This document shows positions 34,691-44,131 of a stretch of DNA of 64,000 nucleotides, piece after piece (the stretch's first letter is position 1; each line of letters starts with the position of its first letter). The stretch lies in contig JAEILZ010000003.1 in the NCBI GenBank assembly GCA_018873225.1, positions 2,170,001 to 2,234,000 of the forward strand, read 5' to 3'. The translations under genes were made by a program, and so were the position numbers. The notes below the pieces were generated by a model. That model was not told the DNA's origin, did not search any database, and was given only the letters and a program-made list of their open reading frames with translations. Origin of the DNA: [Phialemoniopsis] sp. UDSM-2020. Its lineage: Eukaryota > Ascomycota > Sordariomycetes > Thyridiales > Thyridiaceae.

Positions 34691-37600
34691 CTTGACTGAT
34701 TTAGGATTGGACCTGGTAAAAGGTTTGAATATGGTATTGTCCTGGTGTTGGTTCGACTGGCTAGACAGCGATTCCGAGTGATGATGGGCTGAAGAGGAGG
34801 GATCGAATGGGGAGGATGGTACGGGTGGGCAAGACCTGATATATGTATGCGAGGCGGTAGGCCGTAAAAGACTACACCACCTTCCCAAAGCTGCTTCGAT
34901 CCTGCGGCGTGGTACCGTACAGTAGGTAGGCACTCGCACGCACGCCTGCCCATGGCTCTCGGGGCTGTTTTCCAGTCGCCGGGGGGCTTGCTCAAAAGAA
35001 CAAGGGTGTGTGTGAGTGGATCAGCATCTGGGATACCTACGCACGCCGGTGGTGCCGTCCTTTCACGGGTGGGCATGCCTGGTGGGCGAGATGGGTGAAC
35101 CCCTGCGGCTCGGGCCAGACTAGAGAGGAGGTCAGCACCACAGCGTAATCGACAGGTACCTGCTTTGAGCTCTGGATGGGATTTCCACCTATGAGAAGGG
35201 GGCATGCAGCAACGAGGAGGTCCATCTGTGAGGAAACATTGTCGGCCGGCCGGGGTGGAGGATTTGAGCAGGGGTGCATGGGCATGCCATGCCATGGGAA
35301 CAGGGGACATGGGTTGGACGAGGAGAAGGAGGAGGGAGCGTCGCGGAGCAGCCCACAGCACATGCACGGCGTCGTCCCGGTGCGGTGTTGGTCTCGTCTC
35401 GTCTCCCCACTGCTTCCATGCTGGGCTGGTCGTTGGTAGGGCGGTACGCTTTGGGTAAAGCGCCGCCAATTCAACCGGGCGGAGAAGGGCTGGATGGCGA
35501 GGAGCTAGAGCTGAACTGGGCAAAGCTGGCCCCAGCATCACTCGAACTATTAGCTTCCTAGCGCCACCCGGACGCCGGAGTAATCTTGCACGAGCGAGCA
35601 ACGAGAGCGAGAGGAGTGAGCAGCAGGCGAGAGAGTGTGCCAATCAATCGTCAAGCCAGTGATCGAGCGCGAGAGGTACATCATGTCAGGCCTATCGAGT
35701 CAAAGTCCGCCAGTGATGAAGCGGGCGAACGAGGGCATGCTGAATACGCCGTACAGGGTTCGACTCCACTGAACCCGGTTCGCAGGGACTTTGCCATTCC
35801 AGCCCTGGAGGAATTGGAGATCGGAATGCTTTCACAACGGCTCCCCGCCCACCGCAAGTTTCGCCGCGGGGAAGCCTTCTATGCATACCCAACTTGCCGT
35901 TTTCCGACAAGAGACCCCAATTGCTCGGTTCAATGTTGTTGTCGAGTCTTGATCTTGCAGCGTTGGGGCTGTTTCTCTCCAGCATCGTAGAGAAAGGCTG
36001 GTGGTGAATGGGCAGGCTTGCCACAATAGGAGCCCAAGCGATTCTCGGTACGGTTACCGGGGAATGAACCTGTCAGCATTTGGCAGTGGAGTTCACCATG
36101 GCAAGATTAGACAACGGAGCAGGTCCCTATTCTCGTAGATTGCCGTTCTGGGCATGGCATCTTCACCTCGTTATCAGCCCACGGGCAGCAGGCCTAGATA
36201 CCAGGCACGTACCTACGTGTCTCCTATCTCTGGCATTGATTTGACAGTGGACACCATACGACGGCTAGATCAAGACCTCGTGCTCGATCGCCCGTCATAG
36301 CCGTAACAGGCACACAGGTGCAATCGGCACTATCGTTCTAGTGTTTTGCTGGAAGCAGGCAGTGGCTTCCGACTGCTGACAATCACAAATCAATCAATCA
36401 ATCGCCCATCTCGTCATGGAGTTGGAGCTACTGAGACATGATTGAGGGTGATCCCGTCGACTCCGCCTCTTAGCGCGAGCACTGAAAGCCCTCCAATGCT
36501 GTCAATTGAAGCTCGCTGGAATGCACGCTTCCCCTCACAGCTCATCCCTGGATGATGACGAGACGGAGAATTTATTCTCTGTCGCATCATTCGCCCAGAT
36601 GCCTTGCTCGCCTGGGCTGCCAACCACTGCGGGGGATCGTCGCTGGTTTTTGCCCTTCCCGGGACTGATCGATCTTTGGGGACAAGAGCACCGTGCTGGC
36701 CTGGCCAAAAGAGCAGTTTTACTCCGTAAAGGCTGGGGCTGGAACGAACCTGGAAAGTCTGTCCTGGTCCAGCCTGCCACCTCCACAAATTGTGGTGAAC
36801 TCTCTTCTGTCAGCTCCCTCTCAGCTGCGTGCGCTGGGCTGGGCGGGCGGCTCGTGTCTCACCCGCTCTCTCGCTGCCCGAGACAAAGACGGCAAACGGG
36901 CTGCCGTGAGACACGGTCTCCGATACATGCCCGTCGCTCTCCGGCCACTTTTTGCTGGCCAATTCTGGGCAACGGCTTTCCAATAGCCCCATCGCTTGCG
37001 ATGGAGCCGTTTTCTTTCTAGCTGCTCTAACTACCGTAGTGGCAATTGGGGGTCTGTTCAGCAGCCTGCCAATGAGCAACATTGTAAAAATCAGCAGCTT
37101 TCTGTCCTTCTGGACGCTTTTCATTAGCGCTGGCTCTCGAAAGCTGAGGTTCCTCTGCGCCAACACGTGGGTGTCAACGCCGACCACGCACCCCTGCCAA
37201 GCCAACCAAGCCGGACCAAGCCTCCTCCACCCTCTCTTGGGTTTCTTGAACGTAAACAATAGTCTCTAGGATACAGGGCAGAAAGAAACTTGCATAAGAG
37301 CACAGGGAGATCCATCGACACGCAATGACGACTCCATCAATACTTTTGACGCTGGTTCGTCCTTGGCGATCCCACGTGCACGAACTTAAGAACCTGGAAA
37401 TTCCATCCAGTCCCCTTGCCAGCTGAGTGCCTTCGGATCACGGCGCCACCACGTGGTCGGCCTCTTTCCATATTTTGGATTGCTCAACTTTTATCTCCAC
37501 GTCCGGAGCAGATCATTGTACGTGCTCAAGGGAGCCGCACAGATGAGGTCCACAGGCCATGTCCTTTTGCCTTGGGATGTGGTCGGAGACATCGCCTCAA

Positions 37601-39113
37601 TAGTTTGCTCGTACAAAAGCTTCTGGAAGCATTGCAAGCCGTCTAAGTGGATCGTTGCACGCGCGCTTCTTCGACCATGTCTCTGAGCACGGGGTCAAAC
37701 CCGCCGACGGAACGGTCTCCCGCTCGGAGCGAACCGTACCTGACAAGAAGCCACCAGGGCCGATCATCCTTCAGGTTGAGCCTTGCAAGTGCGGTATGCC
37801 TTCCCCTTCAGCCATGAAGCGCCACCCACCAGTCTCGGCTGATATGCTTTGCGTAGCTCTGCCATGAGGTCCTCTCATGAACTCGTGGCGAGAATCTCTG
37901 TAGGAGGAGAACAAGCTCAACTTGCTGGCCCAGCTCTGTTCTGATCCTGGCGTCAAAGCTCGCTTGCGATAGAGCGTTGCAACGCCAGCCCTGCTACCCG
38001 AAATTTCTCAAAGGCGGCTGCAGCAATCGCTTGTCGTGTCCAAATCTCGGATGCTGGACCTCCGATGCAGTACCAGAAGTCTGGGTATTGAACCTGCGTA
38101 TCCGAGTGCAGCCAAGCAGTCCAGAATCTAAAAGTAGGTCGTCGGTCGGGGTTGCTCCCGGACTCAGTATTCTGCGACAGTTCTATGCTCCGTCCTGTTC
38201 AGCCACAGGCAAGGCCAAGATCATCAGTTTTCTTTACAACCATGGGACTTACATGGTGCTAGTCTGTTCTCATTGCTTCCCGGCTTATTCTGTCTGTTCC
38301 GTTCATTGATTACACATCAAGCAAAGTTGAAACTACTTACTGCCCTTGGCATTCCGGTGTTTATTATTATCGTTGAATATCTCACGCAGCAGAATGTACA
38401 TGTGCGAGGGTGACCATTGGTGATGTTGTTACATTGGCATGCGGCCTGCTTCGCAACACAATGCATACAAGTCGATTAGACGTCAAGGACGATTGCTTTC
38501 TTGGCGTATCCAAAACCTCAAAATTGACCGCCACCCACCCAGAGACACTCATATTCCTGGCTGCCGACCGAAGTCGTTGTACGACGAACAGCTCTCCGCG
38601 AATTCCATCAATTTATGATGTTGACTCGCATATCAGTCAATCCCAGTCGAACGCAATTCGATCTTAGTGGTATCGCGGGTGCCCCGGCAATGTCGGTGGT
38701 AGGTCGGGATCGGATTTATCAATATAACACGGCTCGACGTCATAACCTCGACATGCTGCCCCAAAGCAGCCACAGATCTACATCTTGTCCAGAACGACGA
38801 CCAACCGGCGTGCAACACTCGAGAAACATCCCGTCTGTCATTAATGAAGTGTAAATAAGCTGTCCAAGATTCGACACTCCAGCACCCTTGAGATTTGCTC
38901 CAGGGTGCGGCGCCTGCCATTCTGACGCAGACACCAACGTCACACGCATATTCAAGTGACGTGCACATCGCGAGACTTGGCGAACTTGGTTTGGTAGGGT
39001 TTTTGAGGCCTGAGACGTATATAGAAATGGCTCTCCGGACACCCAGAGCTAATGCACAACCGCGACCACCTCAATAACTCAATCGACAATAGAACTTCAC
39101 ATCAAGAAACACC
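34691..39113. other. Largest gap, 4.4 kb without a supported gene
   Basis: It holds the promoter of the secreted protein (a GTAGGTAGG motif at 34922-34930) and that of the His-rich gene (TATA at 39018-39024). Frames of 100-320 codons at 34687-35643 (-), 35586-35990 (+) and 36506-37259 (both strands) are Trp/Cys/Arg-rich, without motifs or splicing that would make a protein. Ancient decayed sequence is possible but I could not identify any remnant. Confidence 0.5.
39018..39024 (+). promoter_or_regulatory. TATA-like box of the His-rich protein gene
   Basis: TATATAG about 90 bp upstream of the ATG at 39114; the only strong candidate in the proximal promoter. Confidence 0.4.
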
Positions 39114-39577
39114 ATGGACTCCGTCAAGAACATGCTGTCAGTCACATCCATCTCCCAATAAGCTTTACACACTTTTATCAATCACTAACGGCATGATGCA
39201 GACATCACAACAAGCACCACCGCACTGAAGGTGCACATGAGACCACAGCCACACACCATTCTCAGCACCCCGTCGAGAGGGCTGCGATACACGAAGGTGC
39301 TGGCCCTAGAGAGGGCACACACCATAGCCATCACGGCGGCGAGGCAGCAGCTGCGGCCGGTGCATACGAGGCAGAGAAGCACCACCACAGCCACGCTGAG
39401 GGCGGTGTCGGACACGAGCATCACGCCCCCGGCACTGGCGCGGCTGCCGCTGCCGTACCCGATCTACGACCGGCGGCGGAGGTCGGCAATAACTTCCCGG
39501 GAACCAACCCGCATCCGGATCAGACCGCTCTCGGCACCACGACCGGGAAGGGGCTGGCTTTCTCGGGGCGCGAATAA
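39114..39577 (+). CDS. Histidine-rich small protein, 132 residues
   Basis: Two exons: a 23-bp first exon (39114-39136, MDSVKNML) and 39202-39577, joined across a 65-bp intron with branch site CACTAAC (39183-39189) and acceptor CAG. No long uninterrupted frame starts with ATG here, so it is easily missed. The protein begins MDSVKNMLHHNKHHRTEGAH and carries clusters HHNKHH, THHSQH, THHSHHGGE, KHHHSHAEG and HEHHAPG among Gly, Ala and Glu, ending NNFPGTNPHPDQTALGTTTG plus KGLAFSGRE. About 18 per cent of residues are His. No signal peptide or membrane span is seen, so it is probably cytosolic. His clusters of this density usually bind Zn, Ni, Cu or Co; that role is inference. The donor GTCAGT is weak but is the only one keeping the frame. 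Its 3' end faces the Cys-rich membrane protein gene. Confidence 0.75.
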
Positions 39578-39938
39578 TTATACGGAGAGGAGAGCATCAT
39601 ATCGACCGGTGGGACGCAAGGTTGTAAAAGACTGTAATGACTGATTCAAGGGGTGGTATCTTGGGCTATGTGTAATATCATGTTTCCGTATGCACCGCAA
39701 ATAAACGCCAAACGAACTCCAATGTCCTCGCGAAATGCACCAGATGATTTCCATGTTTCTCTCCCCGTGACCATCGGCCGTGCTGGTAAGCCTGCCATCG
39801 CCCCGTTTGCTGGAGCGATGCGCATCGTAGAGCGAACGTACACATGTGCTTGATATCCTCCTACACTTCCGTCTTCACACCATCTGCGGTGTCTTCAAAC
39901 CAACATCCTAAAATGCAAGGAAGTTGCAACTCCCTGGC
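39578..39938. other. Intergenic between convergent genes
   Basis: 361 bp of 3' flank for the His-rich and Cys-rich genes. An open frame exists on each strand (39646-39853) but is short and motif-free. Confidence 0.55.
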
Positions 39939-41969
39939 CTATCCCGAGCCCTGGTGATAGTTATTCCCACCCCTAGTATCCTGCGTGTCTCCGGTCCACG
40001 TTGGGCCTGCAGCTACATGAGGCGGACCAAAGTAATGGAATCGTTCCACAGACTCGTTGACCACGCCCAGTGGCTGCGGGCTGCTGCCGGAAGATGCACC
40101 GGCGGCGCCGCCGAAGCTGACCTTGCGCTCACGAGCCTGTCCATCGCTGCGCTTTCGCTGTTGCGCGAAGAAGAATGGACGGCGAGGGGAACCCGTCGGC
40201 GAGAAGCTCGAGCCAGGCATTTCCGGTAGATGAGACCCCGGCGTGACAGCAAGTTCAGCCGCGGGACTGACGAAGGAACTGAGCGTGATGTTGCCGTCCG
40301 AGGACAGCTCGCTGGCGTCGCTGTGCTGGCGTCCGTGCTGTTTGCTCGAATCGACACTGTCGCGCACGCCCGTGCTGACGGAGTTGCGGCCGGTGGCCGG
40401 CCCGGAGTATGTCCGCTGCGAGGGCAGGTCAAAGTAGCCGCCAGCAGAGTCCATGCTGAGATGTCTGACGTCAGACGAGCCAGAGGGGAAGGGAGTCTGG
40501 GATGTTGATCCCGACGTCTCGGATGCTGCTCGCCCCCGGAGAAGCTGGTGAGACTCGGGTTCATTGCTCGACTCGGTGCGTGCCGTGGTAGAAGGCGCAG
40601 TGTTTCGCCGCCGCTCGGTCATCGTCTGGCTGCTACAATCCCCCCTTGAGGATTTCATCTGGGCCTCCACAATGTGTTCGGTCCTTCTCAGTCTCCGGAC
40701 TATGATGAATGTGGCGATTAAGATGATAAGTAGTAATGCAATAGCACCACCCACAATACCTCCGAGCTGTGGCTTTGTGAGTCCTCCCCCCGGAGTCGGG
40801 GAAGACGTCTCGATTGCCGGCACTTTGGACACAGTGGAGGGGCTTACTATGACCTTTGGCCAATATAATTGGGTGTCCGGTGGTAGATTGGTCGGGGAGG
40901 ATGGTGTTAGAGCCGAAGTCGATGTCACTGTACGTACGAGTGATTTCCCGCTTGATGTTGTCGTCAGAGTCTGTGTGAAGACCCAAGTGACAGGGTCTGT
41001 GGAATAGCAGGCGTGTAGAGCGCATCCCATGCCGTTCTTGCAGCAGCCGTAGTTGAGTGACGATGGGCATGCGAAGTACCCAATAGGACATTGTTGAGAA
41101 TGGGACGATTCTGCAGGAACCGTACAATCATTGTTGCCACAGATGTATCCTATTGGAGTCAGTCAGTTGCGCTCAGGTTTCTGTGGCTTATCGGCAGTTG
41201 GAGGTACGAACCCTGGGGACAACATCCTCCTGTCGTTGGACTATTAGTTTGGAAACAAAGCCATACGTGCACCTTCAGCCAAGCTTGACTTACCTCCATT
41301 AGAAAACGGACAGGCATAAAAACTTGTTCGCCCACATGCTGTACCAGCGGCAGCTGTGGTAGCATAGCACGAGTCTGTCGCGCAAGCATAGCCGTCCGTG
41401 CAGCAGCCTCCCCCGAGAGCACCTGGGCAGGAACTATGCCCAGATGGACAAACGGCGCCCTGTCGAGCTTCAATAAGATGGGTAGTCACGTATAGTTTGT
41501 CTACCCAATGTAGATTGCTGTCACCGGAGGGATTCGCTAGAGCGATCGGCATTGTGAAGTCTGGTAGGAGGGCTCTGCATACGTGAGCGCACTGGGGACC
41601 TAGATGGTTATCTGGGTTGATCCTTGTGATGTTAAGGTATGCGCGCCTCTAATTTGCAAAGATCCAAAGGTAAAAGCAGCCCTCGAGCCTCATGCACGAA
41701 GTGAAGGTTGCTGAAAAGGTCGTCACGGCTTTCAAACAACGAAGCGAAATGATGTTGTTCCGCCCTCTGACAATCTTCTTCGCATGTTGCAGATGTCTGG
41801 GGCGAGATGTTCATCTGAGATGAGAAGTGTCTCGGTTCTGCACGATTATCAAGACATTGATGCTCTTGACATGCGCGCGAGGGCTACGATTCGTAGAGGA
41901 GAAACAGATCGAGAGGGCAACGACCGAGGCGAGAAGCAGCACGAAAGGAAAAGTTAAAGTCAAGCTCAT
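39939..41969 (-). CDS. Cysteine-rich single-pass plasma-membrane protein
   Basis: Minus-strand exons 41969-41871, 41796-41698, 41648-41294, 41229-41212 (18-bp micro-exon) and 41149-39939 give 593 residues. A signal peptide (MSLTLTFPFVLLLASVVALS) leads to an ectodomain with INPDNHLGPQCAHVCRALLP and LHWVDKLYVTTHLIEARQG, then three related Cys units: VCPSGHSSCPGALGGGCC, ACPFSNGGGCCPQGYICG and CPIGYFACPSSLNYGCC. A Thr/Ser/Pro stalk follows, a membrane span at about 319-341 (LGGIVGGAIALLLIILIATF) with a stop-transfer RRLRR, and a Ser-rich cytoplasmic tail of about 250 residues. The architecture suggests a wall or surface sensor, but the ligand is unknown. The first two introns (74 and 49 bp) are the least certain; everything downstream of 41648 is well supported by splice sites and frame. 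Confidence 0.8.
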
Positions 41970-44131
41970 TGACTCTGGACGAGAAGAAGCTCGCCTAATA
42001 CCTCAGAGAAGAGGGCACCCTCAACATCTGACCGGCAGGGAAATGCTGTTTGGGTTCATTGCGCCGCACTTCTGTGTTGCGCTGACATTGTCGGGTCCGC
42101 AAGTGCATGTCCCCTCATGATCGGTCAGAGCTGCAGCAACCCTACATGATGCGTGAGATGGACGTTCCAATGAGAGAGGATATGCATTCTTGGTGTGAGA
42201 GGCCAGGACCATCATGATTGGGCTCTTTCGACTGCCACGCAGCTCCAGCTGATGGTGGGCATGAGGTTGGGGGCCAACCCAATCTCTGGGCCGCGTTTGC
42301 GAGTCGCAGTGTGAGTGTAGCCTTTTGGAGTGTGCCCCACGTGAAGTGCAAGATGCGCTTCTCTCGGGAGTGAGACAGTCAGACAAGACGAGCCAGAGAA
42401 AAACATGTGGTAATACGCATCGGTGCTCCTAGGGTGGCCACTGGCGGTCATTGGCCGAATCCCTTGGAGATATCGCAAGAGAACCAAAGGACCACTCCAT
42501 GCCGCGCAAGGCTGGACACTAGCACGGCTTCCAAAAGCCTCAGTGCGTCTCGGCTGCGCCATGCAGGTTGTGTCCGTTGGATCGAAAGCGGCGAGCACTC
42601 TCCGCAGGCAGCCTGTCCGGCCAATCTGGTACATAGAAGCATGCACCAGTCCCGGGACCTACAGAGTAAGTGAGTGTGACAGGCTGGACTGGAGACTGTC
42701 TTGGCCTTGTCGAGCAACAAGCAACAATCCGTGGATGGTTTAGCCTAAAACAAACCAACTGCAGTGGTGGAAAAAACTAAACCGATGTCGACGGGTCGGG
42801 CACATGATTCTATTCCAGAGCAAGGTGTTCCTGTTGCGATGCCTCCGAGGGACAACGATAGCTCCTTGAGTCCCAAGGTTCAAATGGAGGATCTTTGAAA
42901 ATACTCCAAGGACAGCAGCAACAAGAGAAGCAGACCTACTGAGTGAACGGACTGAGCCCTGGAGCCTTGACCCACATCCTGCGAGCATGGCGGCGGCTAG
43001 CTGCAGCACATCTTGGTTCGGCAATCATGCAATGGTTACCACCTTGCGTCGCGGGTCGCGGTTCCGTGAAGGATGTGTATCTCTGTCGATTGAGATCACC
43101 TCCGGTGATTTGGCATTTGGAAAAGAAGGAGAAGAGGGGTTTCATCCCAGTCCATTCGCTCCTGAAGGGCTTGCGACACAATCTATCTAATCTTGAAGAG
43201 ATGCATCGCCTGGAACAATGCAAGGCACACACTGGGTTCAACGCTGACACCTACTCACCACTTACTAGGGGCTGATGTACCAATTGTAAGGCGGAGGCTA
43301 ATAGGGTACAAGAAGTATAAAATTCGAAATAACCAGTATCTTTCATAGTCTGGTCTGGCGGATTTCGATTCTTCTTCAGTCTGGTCGACGGGGACTTCGG
43401 TGCCAGCCTGCCAGGACCCCTTGTTGATCCTCTCCCAATTGATCCTTGGCGTGGGCTGGCCGGACCATTCAATGTTCTTCCCCCATGCATGCTGGAAACC
43501 CCGCACTTTCTTCCCCACTCCCAGACCACACACCCATGAACCAGTATTTCCGGGATGGGAAGGCGCTTTGAGCCAGGAGATGATGGGGTCAACACTTGAT
43601 GCAGAAAAATAGAAAAATCTGTCTCATGGGTCTTGTTCATGAAGCAGACTAAAAAACGATGAGCGATGCCATCAAGCCAATTGTTTCGCCTCCCTGAACT
43701 GAAAGCCCAAAAGTCATTGCATCCTTTTTGCCTCCAATTCCACTCTTCTGCCTTCGGTCGTTCATACAGAAATGTACGGGTGTGGGTGTGCTCAGATGCA
43801 CTCATAAAAACCCAGCTTTGGTCGCGACAACCGCTTATAGGCCGCCGCCGACTTCCTTGTTTGCTTCGTTCGACCATGGTATGGGCTCCTGTATCGCTAC
43901 CATTCTGTTTCGCCCACCGACATCGCGGAGCAGTGATCGAAGACATCACAAGAACGCTAGACAGGGCCAGGCCAACTCCAACTAGCCCACTTCGTAGCTT
44001 GTCAAGTGAACTGAAAGTCCCGCTTTTCGCAGCACCACCGCTCGCTCTCGGCACTGGGTCGCGCCCACATCGCTTCGTGATATAAACCCCCTCAGGCGAA
44101 ATACGAAATTCCTGTCTCTGAAGAGATCTCC
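41970..44131. other. Intergenic, divergent Cys-rich membrane protein / Zn2Cys6 regulator
   Basis: 2.2 kb between divergent starts. A minus-strand frame of 349 codons (43251-44300) overlaps most of the right half but has a Trp/Cys/Arg-rich composition and no motif. A TATAAA lies at 44081-44086. Nothing else is recognised. Confidence 0.5.
44081..44086 (+). promoter_or_regulatory. TATA box near the Zn2Cys6 regulator start
   Basis: TATAAA 51 bp upstream of the first ATG (44132) and 99 bp upstream of the second in-frame ATG (44180), which has the better context (CACAATG). If this TATA is used, translation from 44180 is more likely. Confidence 0.4.

Noticed and set aside
33986..34699. 237-codon plus-strand Gly/Ser/Val-rich frame
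   Set aside because: Exact antisense shadow of the two exons of the secreted protein; the minus strand has the signal peptide and proper splice sites.
34687..35643. 318-codon minus-strand frame upstream of the small secreted protein
   Set aside because: Leader/promoter position, Pro/Arg/His-rich low-information translation, no motif; the secreted protein's own ATG at 34690 is in another frame.
35755..35785. GGTTCGACTCC, resembling a tRNA T-arm
   Set aside because: The flanks do not pair into a T stem and no upstream A-box is present.
36506..37259. Overlapping 149-171 codon frames on both strands
   Set aside because: Trp/Cys/Gly-rich chance-like composition, no motif, no plausible exon chain.
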